NCBI RefSeq assembly: GCF_041583195.1
Contig: NZ_JBFHGL010000002.1
Location: forward strand, 248,001 to 312,000
Origin: Sulfurimonas sp.
GTDB lineage: Bacteria > Campylobacterota > Campylobacteria > Campylobacterales > Sulfurimonadaceae
Direction of reading: 5' to 3'
DNA length: 64,000 bases
A program made the translations under genes and the position numbers. The notes below the pieces were generated by a model. It was not told where the DNA came from, did no database searches, and saw only the letters and a list, made by a program, of their open reading frames with translations. The number at the start of each line of letters is the position of its first letter. Position 1 is the first letter of the stretch. Positions 38,577 through 47,350 of this stretch are shown here, piece by piece.

Positions 38577-38885
38577 TTACGCAGCAATTTTCGTGATACG
38601 AACACGAGTGAAGTCTCTTCTGAAACCTCTTTTAACTTTTGAGTCTTTACGACGACGTTTTTTGAAAATTACAACTTTCTTATCACGACCTTCATTAATA
38701 ACCTCAGCAGTAACTTTAGCACCATCTACATATGGAGCTCCAACTTTAAGCTCTCCAGCGTTAACTGCAAGAACTTCTTCGATTTCGATAGTAGCTTTTG
38801 GCTCTAAAGACATTTTATCTAATAATAAGATATCGCCCTCTTCAACCTTATATTGCTTACCACCATTTTTGATAATTGCGTACAT
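38577..38885 (-). CDS. rplU: 50S ribosomal protein bL21
   Basis: This large-subunit protein of 102 residues shows the family start [18 protein letters not shown] and the C-terminal [20 protein letters not shown] segment, which binds 23S rRNA. An AAGGAATT ribosome binding site and a -10 box upstream support its start. It forms a two-gene unit with rpmA, as in most bacteria. Confidence 0.97.
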   Translation of the reverse strand: MYAIIKNGGKQYKVEEGDILLLDKMSLEPKATIEIEEVLAVNAGELKVGAPYVDGAKVTAEVINEGRDKKVVIFKKRRRKDSKVKRGFRRDFTRVRITKIAA

Positions 38886-38929
38886 TACAATTCCTTGTCA
38901 ATTCATAATTCTATTTTAAAAAGTTCGGA

Positions 38930-38935
38930 ATTATA
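38930..38935 (-). promoter_or_regulatory. Probable -10 box for rplU-rpmA
   Basis: TATAAT in the context TTGGGTATAATTCC on the minus strand lies in the 81-base gap between the hypA stop and the rplU start, giving an untranslated leader of about 38 bases. No clear -35 is present. It separates the ribosomal unit from the hydrogenase operon. Confidence 0.5.
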
Positions 38936-38966
38936 CCCAAATAAGCTTTAAGTTTTATTTAATCAG

Positions 38967-39308
38967 CTATTCTAATTCAAGTTGCATTAGATACATATCT
39001 TCGCCGTCAATGATTTTTAGATCATCACTTTTACAACTAGGACATAGATATTCAAGTTTTTTCAGCTCACTCTCTTTGGAACAATCATTACAGATTATTT
39101 TAATTGCTTGTATGTTCATGACAAACTCCGCCTGGGCACAAATGCTCTCTTCCTTAAAAGTATCAAATGCAGTTTTTAAAAGATCCGGCTCAACTCCACT
39201 CATTACACCAATTTTTACAACTACCTTTGTAACTTTATTAGCATCGTTTTGTTTCGCATAATCTTCGCAACTATCTAATAAAGCCTGTACTATTGAATAT
39301 TCATGCAT
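38967..39308 (-). CDS. hypA: Hydrogenase nickel insertion protein HypA
   Basis: HypA works with HypB to deliver nickel to the hydrogenase large subunit. The N-terminal MHEYSIV gives the nickel-binding amide/His2 site, and a zinc site is formed by CNDC and CPSC. At 113 residues it is normal. It starts on the base after the hypE stop and is the last gene of the long hydrogenase operon. In Helicobacter HypA also serves urease, but no urease is seen here. Confidence 0.96.
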   Translation of the reverse strand: MHEYSIVQALLDSCEDYAKQNDANKVTKVVVKIGVMSGVEPDLLKTAFDTFKEESICAQAEFVMNIQAIKIICNDCSKESELKKLEYLCPSCKSDDLKIIDGEDMYLMQLELE

Positions 39309-40307
39309 CTAACATATCCTTGGAAGAAGCTCACCGGTAGGTGTATCTAAAAATCTTTTTGTACCCCACGAACTCTTTAGTATAACTTTTTGAATATGCT
39401 CATCTGAAACTTGTGCAATCTTAGACGCCATAGAATTATCTTTAAAACTTTTTAATACTTCTAAAGCTTTATCGGCATCATCTTTTTTAATTGCCAAAAC
39501 AAATGTTCCCTCATTTGCCAAAGATGTAGCTTCAAATCCAAGAATCTCACATACGCCCTTAACCTCATCACTGATGGGAATAGAATCTTCTTCTACTTCT
39601 ATACATATGTTTGACTGTTTTGCCCACTCATTTAAAACAGCTCCAACTCCACCGCGTGTAGCATCACGCATAGCTGTAATTTTAATACCGGCATCTATTA
39701 AAGCCTGCACTTGAGGATAAAGAGATTTGCAGTCACTTTTTAAAGACGACTCCATCTCAATACCTTCACGTGCTATAAAAATTGTAGCGCCATGCGCTCC
39801 TATGTCACGACTTACCAAAATTACATCATCGCTAGAAATATTGTTTGAACTGATCCCTTTTGTTTGGATCTCGCCTATACCTGTTGTATTTATAATTATT
39901 TTATCTACAGAGCCTTTTGGCATAACCTTTGTATCTCCGCTTACAACTACAGCCCCGTTTAATTCCAGCTCTTTTTTCATAGATGAAACTATGGTTTCTA
40001 GCTGTTCTGTCTCAAAACCCTCTTCTATGATTACGCTGCAAGTTAAATACTTAGGCTTAGCACCCATCATAGCAAGATCGTTACAAGTACCGCATACTGC
40101 TAATTTTCCTATATCAGCACCGTTAAAAAAAATAGGGCTTACAGTAAAACTGTCAGTTGAGAACGCAAGTTCACCGCCGTGTATAACAGCAGCATCTTCA
40201 CTTTTTTCCAGTATCTCATTTTTAAATGCCTTGTAAAAAACTTTTGAGATCAGTTCATTGTTCTCAACTCCGCCATTTCCCTGTGCTAAAGTTATTGTTT
40301 TGTTCAT
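39309..40307 (-). CDS. hypE: Hydrogenase maturation factor HypE
   Basis: HypE dehydrates the carbamoyl group supplied by HypF to form the cyanide ligand on its C-terminal cysteine. The sequence ends in PRIC with Cys332 as last residue, as required, and has the N-terminal AQGNGGVENNELI and GDTKVMPKG motifs of the PurM-like fold. At 332 residues it is normal. It lies between the aldo/keto reductase and hypA with gaps of 2 and 0 bases. Its partner HypF is encoded in the other hydrogenase operon. Confidence 0.96.
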   Translation of the reverse strand: MNKTITLAQGNGGVENNELISKVFYKAFKNEILEKSEDAAVIHGGELAFSTDSFTVSPIFFNGADIGKLAVCGTCNDLAMMGAKPKYLTCSVIIEEGFETEQLETIVSSMKKELELNGAVVVSGDTKVMPKGSVDKIIINTTGIGEIQTKGISSNNISSDDVILVSRDIGAHGATIFIAREGIEMESSLKSDCKSLYPQVQALIDAGIKITAMRDATRGGVGAVLNEWAKQSNICIEVEEDSIPISDEVKGVCEILGFEATSLANEGTFVLAIKKDDADKALEVLKSFKDNSMASKIAQVSDEHIQKVILKSSWGTKRFLDTPTGELLPRIC

Positions 40308-40309
40308 CT

Positions 40310-41329
40310 TTACCCCATCGGATACATTATATCGCTTTGGATATCTTGTATCTCTTTCATCGTTTCTTCACTTAAGTGCATATCTATTGCTGCAAATGAT
40401 TCGTCCAACTGTGAAGCAGTTCTAGCCCCTATTATAGTAGATGCCACAAAATCAAACTGTTTTGAGTAAGCTACAGCCAAAGTTACTGGCGAGATTTCAA
40501 GTTTTTTTGCAAGCTCCATATATTTTGCTGTAGCTGCTAATGTTTTTTCATTCACAAATCTCGTACCCTGAGCCTTTATGCGAGAATTACTGCTTTTTAA
40601 ATAATCAGAAAACCTTGCTACACTTGGCAAAAACTCGCCATTATACTTACCGCTTAAAACTCCTCCTGCTATTGGAGAGTAAGGTAAAAGTGATATATTT
40701 TCTTTTCTACATACATTTGCAAGCTCATCTAAAAACCTAGGATTGTTTAAAGAAAAATTGTTTTGAATAGATTCAAATCTTGCAATCCCAAGTCTTTTTG
40801 AAGTCTCGTTTGCTTTTGTAAGACCGTATGCCGTGTCATTAGATGTACCAAGATATCTAACTTTTCCCTCTTTAACTAACTCGTCAAAAGCTTTTAAAGA
40901 CTCCTCAATTGGTACTACGGTATCGGGCCAGTGCATCTGATAGAGATCTATATAATCAGTTCCTAAACGTTTAAGACTTCCTTCAATTGCAGTTTTTATA
41001 TGAAAAGAATCAATTGCAGTCATACCGTTACGAATAGGCGGGACAAACCATCCGTTTGCAGCTCCTGCTACTTTTGAAGCTATGATAAGATTTTCTCTTT
41101 TTTTACCCTTTAACCATTTTCCTATTATATGTTCAGTCTCACCTGCATATTCTGCCTTTGGAGGTATAGGATAAAGTTCTGCCGTATCGAAAAAATTTAT
41201 ACCAAAATCTACTGCTTTATCCATGATTTTGTAAGATTCTTTCTCATCACTCCATGAACCAAAGCTCATAGTTCCAAGACAGATTGGCGTTACTCTTAAA
41301 CCTGTTTTTCCTATATATCTATACTGCAT
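40310..41329 (-). CDS. Aldo/keto reductase
   Basis: This is an NADPH-dependent oxidoreductase of the AKR superfamily with the tetrad Asp and Tyr in FFDTAELYP, Lys in IIASKVAG and His in QMHWPD. At 339 residues it resembles the YajO/Tas subfamily. The substrate cannot be predicted. It is embedded in the hyp operon, 2 bases before hypE and 13 after the DUF2279-like gene. It may be a passenger, since no AKR is known in hydrogenase maturation. Confidence 0.9.
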   Translation of the reverse strand: MQYRYIGKTGLRVTPICLGTMSFGSWSDEKESYKIMDKAVDFGINFFDTAELYPIPPKAEYAGETEHIIGKWLKGKKRENLIIASKVAGAANGWFVPPIRNGMTAIDSFHIKTAIEGSLKRLGTDYIDLYQMHWPDTVVPIEESLKAFDELVKEGKVRYLGTSNDTAYGLTKANETSKRLGIARFESIQNNFSLNNPRFLDELANVCRKENISLLPYSPIAGGVLSGKYNGEFLPSVARFSDYLKSSNSRIKAQGTRFVNEKTLAATAKYMELAKKLEISPVTLAVAYSKQFDFVASTIIGARTASQLDESFAAIDMHLSEETMKEIQDIQSDIMYPMG

Positions 41330-41342
41330 CTGTTTTTTGACC

Positions 41343-42134
41343 TTATCTGTTTCTTAAATATATATCAGGAACCTGATAATATTTGAAAATTTTTGTATCA
41401 AATACTTTTGAGAGGTTAATTCCAAAACCGACAAATGTATTTCTCTCTTTTTTAGCACCGATCTTAGCATAACCTCTTGAATAATACCCAACATAAAGTT
41501 CTAAATATTTTAAATATTCATAATCTTCGAATATATCAAATCCGTCTGCTTTAAATGCCAGTAAATATTTCATATTTTCATAATCTGTTACAAAGTCTCC
41601 GCTAAGTTCACTCTTGTCTATTTTATATTCTGTTCTATAGTCTATTTTTCTGCCAATACTAGGATACTTGTATGTTACATATCCTAAAAAAGTCCCTAAT
41701 ACGTTTGCTGTCATATCTTCATATGAGAAACCATAATCACTAAAAGAATCCCCTACTTCCATTAGTCCAGTTAAAAACAAAGATGAGAACGCTCCGTATA
41801 AAGGCACATCATCACCTTCATATCCGATCTCTTTATAAAAATATGAAAACAGATGTGTAAGTCCATAACTTATATACATATGCCCAAACTTATCAGAACC
41901 TCCCTCATCCGTATCATGTTGAAACCAACCCTCAGATTCAGTGTGCATATCGTTATCTATACTATAATCCCAATGAAGAACACCCCACGTAATAATACCT
42001 AAGCCTACGGCACTGTTTAACATGACTGCTTTTTCTTCTTTTGAAAACTCTGAAGTATCTGTTATTGTTGAATTGTTATCGTTTGCATAAACAACCTGAA
42101 ACATTAAAACTAATAGCAAAATCAACTTTTTCAC
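41343..42134 (-). CDS. DUF2279/YfiM-like predicted envelope protein
   Basis: A likely start is GTG 42134, which gives a clean signal peptide (KKLILLLVLMFQVVYA). The longer frame to 42215 only reads through the sixA end, and ATG 42161 is a second possibility. The mature protein resembles DUF2279: GGSDKFGHMYISYGLTHLFSY and GLMEVGDSFSDYGFSYEDMTAN, a pattern with conserved His, Asp and Glu as in YfiM-type proteins. Function is unknown, and an outer-membrane or periplasmic site is likely. It overlaps or abuts sixA, so it belongs to the CHAD-SixA block. Confidence 0.68.
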   Translation of the reverse strand: MKKLILLLVLMFQVVYANDNNSTITDTSEFSKEEKAVMLNSAVGLGIITWGVLHWDYSIDNDMHTESEGWFQHDTDEGGSDKFGHMYISYGLTHLFSYFYKEIGYEGDDVPLYGAFSSLFLTGLMEVGDSFSDYGFSYEDMTANVLGTFLGYVTYKYPSIGRKIDYRTEYKIDKSELSGDFVTDYENMKYLLAFKADGFDIFEDYEYLKYLELYVGYYSRGYAKIGAKKERNTFVGFGINLSKVFDTKIFKYYQVPDIYLRNR

Positions 42135-42138
42135 AAAA

Positions 42139-42624
42139 TCAACTTTTTTTAGGATAATCATACGAGACAAACTTGGCATTCTCGCTACCGATCTCGCCCC
42201 ACTTGTCACACTCAAACTCTATCTCTAAAATTCCACATGTAACTATATTTTCATTAAAACCTATATAATCTGATGCAAGCATATTTAATTCTGGATTATG
42301 ACCTATAACAAAAGCAGTGTTATGCTTATTCTTTATTTTTTTTATTTTTGAGTGTAGTTTGCTTGGCAGTACATCGTATAAAGAATCTTCAAATTTTACC
42401 TTTTTAGAAAACCCTATTACATCAGCAATAATCTTTGCAGTTTTTTTAGCACGCTTCGCACTACTTGATAAAATAACATCAGGTATAACGCCTCTATCTT
42501 TAAGGCGTAATGCCATCATAGGTGCATCTAAACGACCGCGTTTGTTTAAACCTCTGTCAAAATCATCAATTCCCATATCACTCCAAGATGATTTAGCATG
42601 TCTTATGATATATAATCGCTTCAT
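42139..42624 (-). CDS. sixA: SixA-type phosphohistidine phosphatase
   Basis: This is a small histidine phosphatase of the phosphoglycerate mutase fold with IIRHAKSSW at the N-terminus (catalytic His) and VIGHNPELN in the second half. SixA proteins remove phosphate from His-phosphorylated phosphotransfer proteins. The start at ATG 42624 overlaps the CHAD stop (TGATG) and has AAGGAAG seven bases upstream. The CHAD-SixA pairing is frequent in bacteria and suggests a phosphate or polyphosphate-linked function. Confidence 0.88.
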   Translation of the reverse strand: MKRLYIIRHAKSSWSDMGIDDFDRGLNKRGRLDAPMMALRLKDRGVIPDVILSSSAKRAKKTAKIIADVIGFSKKVKFEDSLYDVLPSKLHSKIKKIKNKHNTAFVIGHNPELNMLASDYIGFNENIVTCGILEIEFECDKWGEIGSENAKFVSYDYPKKS

Positions 42625-43313
42625 CACTCTACTTCCTTGTTAAAAGTTTTAAACTTATCAAAAAGTATACCATTTTGCTTTTTTGTATATATATCTATAT
42701 CTTCTAAAACACTCTCATCTATATTATATGTTTGTAACCTCTTAAAGCCGTTACTATTATCGTTTATATTTCCTAAAATATCTTTTATATCGGTTAAAAG
42801 CTTTATCTTCTTTTTATTTAGCGGATAGCTATTTTTCTCTTTAAAGAGTCTTTTCTTTATATAGATCCTGTACTTATGCAACTCTTTTGGATTGAATTCT
42901 AGATCATCTATTTTAGACTTATCAAACTCTTTTTCTTCATATTTGAAATTTACACTCTCTGGAATATCTAAAAACATTTTCAAGTAAGTATGAAGTTTCT
43001 CTATATTTTCTACTCTTATTAAATTATTGTATCTCTCAATAGTTTTCAAATCAAGTTTTTTAATTAGTTTTTTTGGTAGTGACTGAATATATTCTTCATA
43101 AAACACATCAAGATCCCTTACTTTATTACTAAGTTTAATAACTTTTTTAATACGTTTAAAAAAAGGATCTTCATGGTCTATTAGTGAAAATAGTTCCCTG
43201 CTTTTTAATCTGAGCTTATGTATATCTTCAACGCCATTTTTATTTTGCAGCGTAAACTCTTTGACAAACTTTTTATACTTTTTCAGTTTATCTCTTAGAG
43301 ACACAGTATCCAT
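42624..43313 (-). CDS. CHAD domain protein
   Basis: CHAD domains are helical bundles with conserved His/Lys/Arg that bind polyphosphate. This 229-residue protein has the two repeated helix motifs HKLRLKSRELFSLI (about residues 32-45) and HKYRIYIKKRLF (about 146-157) and many Lys/Arg residues. There is no CYTH domain. It lies 9 bases after hypD and overlaps sixA, inside the hydrogenase operon. Polyphosphate binding is family knowledge; the role here is open. Confidence 0.82.
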   Translation of the reverse strand: MDTVSLRDKLKKYKKFVKEFTLQNKNGVEDIHKLRLKSRELFSLIDHEDPFFKRIKKVIKLSNKVRDLDVFYEEYIQSLPKKLIKKLDLKTIERYNNLIRVENIEKLHTYLKMFLDIPESVNFKYEEKEFDKSKIDDLEFNPKELHKYRIYIKKRLFKEKNSYPLNKKKIKLLTDIKDILGNINDNSNGFKRLQTYNIDESVLEDIDIYTKKQNGILFDKFKTFNKEVE

Positions 43314-43322
43314 AATACTAGC

Positions 43323-44444
43323 CTATATTAGGTTCCCATATTTATAATATGCCGCACAGGCACCTTCACTACTTACCATACAACTTCCAACCGGACTTGA
43401 AGGTTTACATGCAGTTCCAAAGATACTACATTCAGGAGGATTTGCAAGCCCTTTTAAAATATCACCACATATACAAAGCTTATGATCATCTATTGTCTCT
43501 GAAAGCAGTATTTCTTTGTAGATGACCTCAGCATCATACTCTTTATATTCATCCTTTAATTTTAAAGCAGATTTTGGAATATCTCCAAGTCCTCGCCATC
43601 TAAAGTGTGAACGTTGTTCAAAATATTTTTCATTTAGATTTTGCGCTTTTATATTCCCATCATGACTTACAAGCCTGTTATACTCTATCTCTAGTTCACA
43701 TCTGTTCTCTATAAACTGTTTAACGATCATGCTTATAGACTGCATAACATCAACTGGTTCAAAACCTGATACTACTACAGGCTTATTATAATCTCTTGGA
43801 AACTCTTCATATATTTTACTACCGCTTATTACACTTACGTGAGATGGTCCTAAAAAAGCATCTATCTTGGAATTTTCATCCGAGATTAAAAGAGACATAG
43901 CTTCAGGAACAGTTACATGATTTATATGAAAAAATATGTTTTTTATGCCCTTCTTTACAACAACATCTAGTAAAGCAGCAGTCATTGGTGTCGTAGTTTC
44001 AAAACCAATAGCAAAAAATATAATTTTTTTATCTTGATTTTCACTTGCTATTTTTAAACACTCCATCGGAGAGTATACAAATCTTACATCCGCCCCTTTA
44101 CTTCTAGCATCTTGAAGGCTGCCGTTACTTCCGGGAACTTTGATCATATCACCTAGTGTTACAAGTATTACATCTTCTTCCATTGAGAGCATATATGCAT
44201 GATCAATCCTCTCTTTTGGCATTATACAAACTGGACAACCAGGACCGTGTATAAAATTTATGTTATTAGGTAAAAGCTGCGGTATGCCATATTTCATAAT
44301 CGTGTGGGTATGTCCACCACAAACTTCCATAATGTTTATAGGTTTTGTGAGCCCCTTTGCATCTTCGTTGATGATCTTCTGATAAGCTTTTATTGTATCT
44401 GCATTGCGAAAGTCATCATATAGATTTTTTAGCTCTAATCCCAT
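43323..44444 (-). CDS. hypD: Hydrogenase maturation factor HypD
   Basis: HypD carries a [4Fe-4S] cluster and, with HypC, assembles the Fe(CN)2CO group. Conserved motifs are CGGHTHTIMKYG, GPGCPVC and GFETTTPMTA, followed by the C-terminal cysteine cluster (CICGDILKG, ECSIFGTAC). At 373 residues it is full length. The ATG overlaps the hypC stop (TAATG). Confidence 0.96.
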   Translation of the reverse strand: MGLELKNLYDDFRNADTIKAYQKIINEDAKGLTKPINIMEVCGGHTHTIMKYGIPQLLPNNINFIHGPGCPVCIMPKERIDHAYMLSMEEDVILVTLGDMIKVPGSNGSLQDARSKGADVRFVYSPMECLKIASENQDKKIIFFAIGFETTTPMTAALLDVVVKKGIKNIFFHINHVTVPEAMSLLISDENSKIDAFLGPSHVSVISGSKIYEEFPRDYNKPVVVSGFEPVDVMQSISMIVKQFIENRCELEIEYNRLVSHDGNIKAQNLNEKYFEQRSHFRWRGLGDIPKSALKLKDEYKEYDAEVIYKEILLSETIDDHKLCICGDILKGLANPPECSIFGTACKPSSPVGSCMVSSEGACAAYYKYGNLI

Positions 44445-44734
44445 TACAAAGTCCTATTTTCACACTCATCAGCTTCAAGTATAGCTTTTTGTTTTTCCTC
44501 TTCATCCATAAGACTTATTATCTCTTTATAGGTATCTATAGATGCAAGTGCGTCCTCTTCATCTATTTTATTCATAATAAAACCGATATGAAGCAGTACA
44601 TAATCACCTATTTTTACATCGCCATCTTCCATAAGATCAAGTGATGCATCACGTTTAATACCCATAGTATCTACAGTTGCAACATTTTGTTCTTTATCTA
44701 TTTCAACAACTTTAGATGGAATTGAAAGACACAT
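44444..44734 (-). CDS. hypC: Hydrogenase maturation chaperone HypC
   Basis: HypC escorts the iron centre from HypD to the hydrogenase large subunit through its N-terminal Cys. The correct start is ATG 44734 (MCLSIPSKVVEI), in a TAATG overlap with the hypB stop, because Cys2 must follow the initiator Met. A longer frame from 44764 would bury it. At 96 residues it is slightly long, with an acidic C-terminal helix. It may serve both hydrogenases, since no second hypC is visible in the window. Confidence 0.95.
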   Translation of the reverse strand: MCLSIPSKVVEIDKEQNVATVDTMGIKRDASLDLMEDGDVKIGDYVLLHIGFIMNKIDEEDALASIDTYKEIISLMDEEEKQKAILEADECENRTL

Positions 44735-45504
44735 TATCTCATCTCCATTTTGAACTTGATCCAAGATGCAACTTTTTTAAGTGAGTCTTCATCTTTAGTA
44801 CTAACTTCTAAAATATCTACATTTGGTTTTAGTTTTCTGGCTACTTCTTTCTCTTTCTCAATATCGTATTCAAAGTAAGGAAGGAGATCTGTTTTAGTAA
44901 ATAAAATCAAGTCAGCCTTACGAAACATTACAGGGTATTTTGCAATTTTATCTTCACCCTCAGGTACTGATACTAAAACAATATTTAGATGGCTTCCAAC
45001 ATCGTATGAAGCTGGACATACTAGGTTTCCTACATTTTCAACAAAACACACATCGATCTTTTCAAGATCCATATGGTGAAGAGCTTTATGAACCATAAAC
45101 GCATCCAAATGACAAGCTGAACCTGTTTGAATTTGATGAGCTTCAATTCCTTTGGCTTTTAATCTATCTGCGTCACGACTAGTCTCCAGATCACCTTCAA
45201 CTACGCCGAATTTAAAATCAACTACATCTGCTAAATGCTCTAAAAGTGTTGTTTTTCCACTTCCCGGAGAGCTCATTAGATTTATACTAAGTACATTGTT
45301 TTTGTCAAAATGGGCTCTGTTATGAGAAGCCTCGTGATCATTCTTATCTAAAATTTTTGTAATAACATCTATAGTTTTTTTATCATTTAGTTGTGGGTTA
45401 TCATGTAAATGTGCATGAGCATGCTGATGCTCCTCACTGCTACCATGAGTATGAGCTACCGCTACTCCCGAATCTGTTATACTACAACCACAATCTGCAC
45501 ACAT
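44734..45504 (-). CDS. hypB: Hydrogenase nickel GTPase HypB
   Basis: HypB is the GTPase that drives nickel insertion. The N-terminus has a CADCGC high-affinity metal motif (residues 2-7) and a His-rich stretch (HTHGSSEEHQHAHAHLHD) that can store nickel. The G domain has SSPGSGKTTLL and ENVGNLVCPASYDVG. At 256 residues it is normal. Its ATG overlaps the stop of the EchF-like gene (TAATG), tying maturation genes to the Ech operon by translational coupling. Confidence 0.96.
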   Translation of the reverse strand: MCADCGCSITDSGVAVAHTHGSSEEHQHAHAHLHDNPQLNDKKTIDVITKILDKNDHEASHNRAHFDKNNVLSINLMSSPGSGKTTLLEHLADVVDFKFGVVEGDLETSRDADRLKAKGIEAHQIQTGSACHLDAFMVHKALHHMDLEKIDVCFVENVGNLVCPASYDVGSHLNIVLVSVPEGEDKIAKYPVMFRKADLILFTKTDLLPYFEYDIEKEKEVARKLKPNVDILEVSTKDEDSLKKVASWIKFKMEMR

Positions 45505-45905
45505 TAATTATTTCCTTTTTTCAAATTTTCTATTTCAAACCAATTATCGTTCACTCTATCTTCCTTTGTAGCTATGTTTGCTTTATTTTCACTTTGCCAA
45601 AGAGCCTCGCTCGGTTTTGGGCAAGCTCTTACACACTCTCCACAATATATGCAAAGCCATGGATTGTACTCATATTTTTGAGACTTTTTATTTTTCTCAT
45701 TATCACTTGGATTATCTGTAGGAACAAAAAGTATTGCACCTGGTGGACAAGCTTTTTCACATTTTAAACAATAGATACAATCTGGCTCTGAGTATTCAAT
45801 TAAACCACGATAATTTTTTGGCTTTTTAATCTCACTTACAGGATAAGATATAGTTTGAGGTTTTTTAAAAAGATTTGTAAATGCTTTTTTCAATGACTCG
45901 AACAT
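45504..45905 (-). CDS. echF: EchF-like two-[4Fe-4S] ferredoxin subunit of the group 4 hydrogenase
   Basis: The subunit passes electrons between the hydrogenase and ferredoxin. It has two CxxCxxCxxxCP motifs, CIYCLKCEKACP and CIYCGECVRACP, separated by about 35 residues. The N-terminal 30 residues are basic. At 133 residues it is like EchF/CooX/NuoI. It is the last of six structural genes in the order known from Ech hydrogenase, 9 bases after the large subunit. The symbol is given by gene order and domain content. Confidence 0.85.
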   Translation of the reverse strand: MFESLKKAFTNLFKKPQTISYPVSEIKKPKNYRGLIEYSEPDCIYCLKCEKACPPGAILFVPTDNPSDNEKNKKSQKYEYNPWLCIYCGECVRACPKPSEALWQSENKANIATKEDRVNDNWFEIENLKKGNN

Positions 45906-45914
45906 ATTATACCT

Positions 45915-47003
45915 TTATTTAGCCGTACACGACATACACGGATCAAAAGAAGCAAGAATTGCCGGAGCGTCTGCATATTCCTGACCTTCAAATATGTGCA
46001 TAAAAGCTGGTATTGATGAAAATGTCGGTGTTTTTATTCTAACTCTATCGAGTATCGGCTTACCACTGCCTTTAACATAATACATCAATTCTCCGCGAGG
46101 GGCTTCAAGACGAGTTACGATCTCACCGCTAGGCTTACCTTTTAGTTTTGTAAATATTTCACCCTCAGGCATAGCATCTATAATATTTTCACACATGCTT
46201 ATTGAATTTAACATCTCATATAAACGCACCATGTTTCTAGCATATATGTCACCGCCATCTTTTGTTACCATCTCAAAACCTATATCACCATAAGGCAGCA
46301 TTGAGCTCTCAGCCCTTACATCTGTTTTTATCCCAGTTGCACGTGCTAGTGGACCGATAGTATTAAACCTATATGCATCTTCTTGGCTTAGTGCACCAAT
46401 CCCTTTGTATCTTAGTGATAAACTCCAGTTGTTTTCAAATTCAGATATATAATCCTCTACTTTTAAACGCAGTTCTTTGAGAGTCTCTTTGACTTTAACT
46501 GCAACATCGCTCTCTATATCGCGATTAACTCCTCCGATACTTACATAATCAAACTGCACACGATTTCCACTGAGGGCTTCTTGCAGATCCATTACTGGCT
46601 CACGATCACCCATTATACGCATAAACATTGCTTCAAAACCTGCATTTTCACTAACATGAGATAGACACAACATATGTGAATGTAAACGATCAAGCTCAAC
46701 CATAAGCACTCTTAAATATTGTGCCCTTTTACTAACTTCACCTTCTAACATTGACTCAACAGCCATAGTATAAGAGAGTGAATGTGTTATTGCACAAAGC
46801 CCGCATATTCTGGCTACTACATAGCCGATTGCATCAAATTTAAACTTACTTGCACACGCCTTTTCAACCCCGCGATGTACAAAGCCTACATCGCTGTCAA
46901 TACCTATTATCTTTTCATTCTCACACGTAAACTTAAAACGGATAGGTTCTAGCAGTGAAATATGTTGTGAACCAAGAGGGATATTTACAGTTTTTTTACT
47001 CAT
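45915..47003 (-). CDS. echE: Group 4 [NiFe]-hydrogenase large subunit, EchE-like
   Basis: The catalytic subunit keeps both Ni ligand pairs: Cys67/Cys70 in RICGLCAITH and Cys356/Cys359 in FDPCMSC. It is therefore a true hydrogenase and not a NuoD relic. The chain ends only three residues after the last Cys (TAK), so there is no peptide for a maturation protease to remove. I choose ATG 47003, which overlaps the previous stop (ATGA); the frame to 47012 adds MCV. It is predicted to use H2 and the proton gradient to reduce ferredoxin, or the reverse. Confidence 0.9.
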   Translation of the reverse strand: MSKKTVNIPLGSQHISLLEPIRFKFTCENEKIIGIDSDVGFVHRGVEKACASKFKFDAIGYVVARICGLCAITHSLSYTMAVESMLEGEVSKRAQYLRVLMVELDRLHSHMLCLSHVSENAGFEAMFMRIMGDREPVMDLQEALSGNRVQFDYVSIGGVNRDIESDVAVKVKETLKELRLKVEDYISEFENNWSLSLRYKGIGALSQEDAYRFNTIGPLARATGIKTDVRAESSMLPYGDIGFEMVTKDGGDIYARNMVRLYEMLNSISMCENIIDAMPEGEIFTKLKGKPSGEIVTRLEAPRGELMYYVKGSGKPILDRVRIKTPTFSSIPAFMHIFEGQEYADAPAILASFDPCMSCTAK

Positions 47004-47350
47004 AACGCACATCCAAAACTTAGTGGTTTTTGCAGAGAATCTTCATCAAGATATAATCCCCTCTCACTATCTTCAACTTTGAGACCAAACATATCTACAA
47101 TTTCACGCTGAGATATAATGGCTGAAGGAATAACCTCAACTATTGATGGAATTACATCATCTTCAGTTACATCCACATAAAACACTATGATCTCGTCTTG
47201 TTTACCATATTCTGAAAAGATCCACTGAATCTCTGTAGTTTTTTCATCTATGGCAAGACCGTTTAATGTTAAGAAGTGATGTTTCTCAGGCTTGTAAAAC
47301 TCACGTATTACATTGACTACATTTTTTAGTGTTACTTCAATCTTCTTCAT
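47000..47350 (-). CDS. echD: NuoC-like subunit of the group 4 hydrogenase, EchD-like
   Basis: This small hydrophilic subunit of about 116 residues has the end of the NuoC (30-kDa) signature, IVDMFGLKVEDSERGLYLDED. I choose ATG 47350 (MKKIEVTLKN) over the upstream TTG. The gene overlaps the end of the small subunit by 14 bases. It is expected to dock the large subunit to the complex. Confidence 0.82.
   Translation of the reverse strand: MKKIEVTLKNVVNVIREFYKPEKHHFLTLNGLAIDEKTTEIQWIFSEYGKQDEIIVFYVDVTEDDVIPSIVEVIPSAIISQREIVDMFGLKVEDSERGLYLDEDSLQKPLSFGCAL

Noticed and set aside
39727-40236. 169-residue + strand frame opposite hypE
   Set aside because: hypE is certain and complete here. The opposite frame is Ser/Ile-rich in the way antisense frames of AT-rich genes are.
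45393-45767. 124-residue + strand frame with His-rich start
   Set aside because: It is the complement of the HypB His-rich leader and the ferredoxin subunit, so its composition is a by-product.
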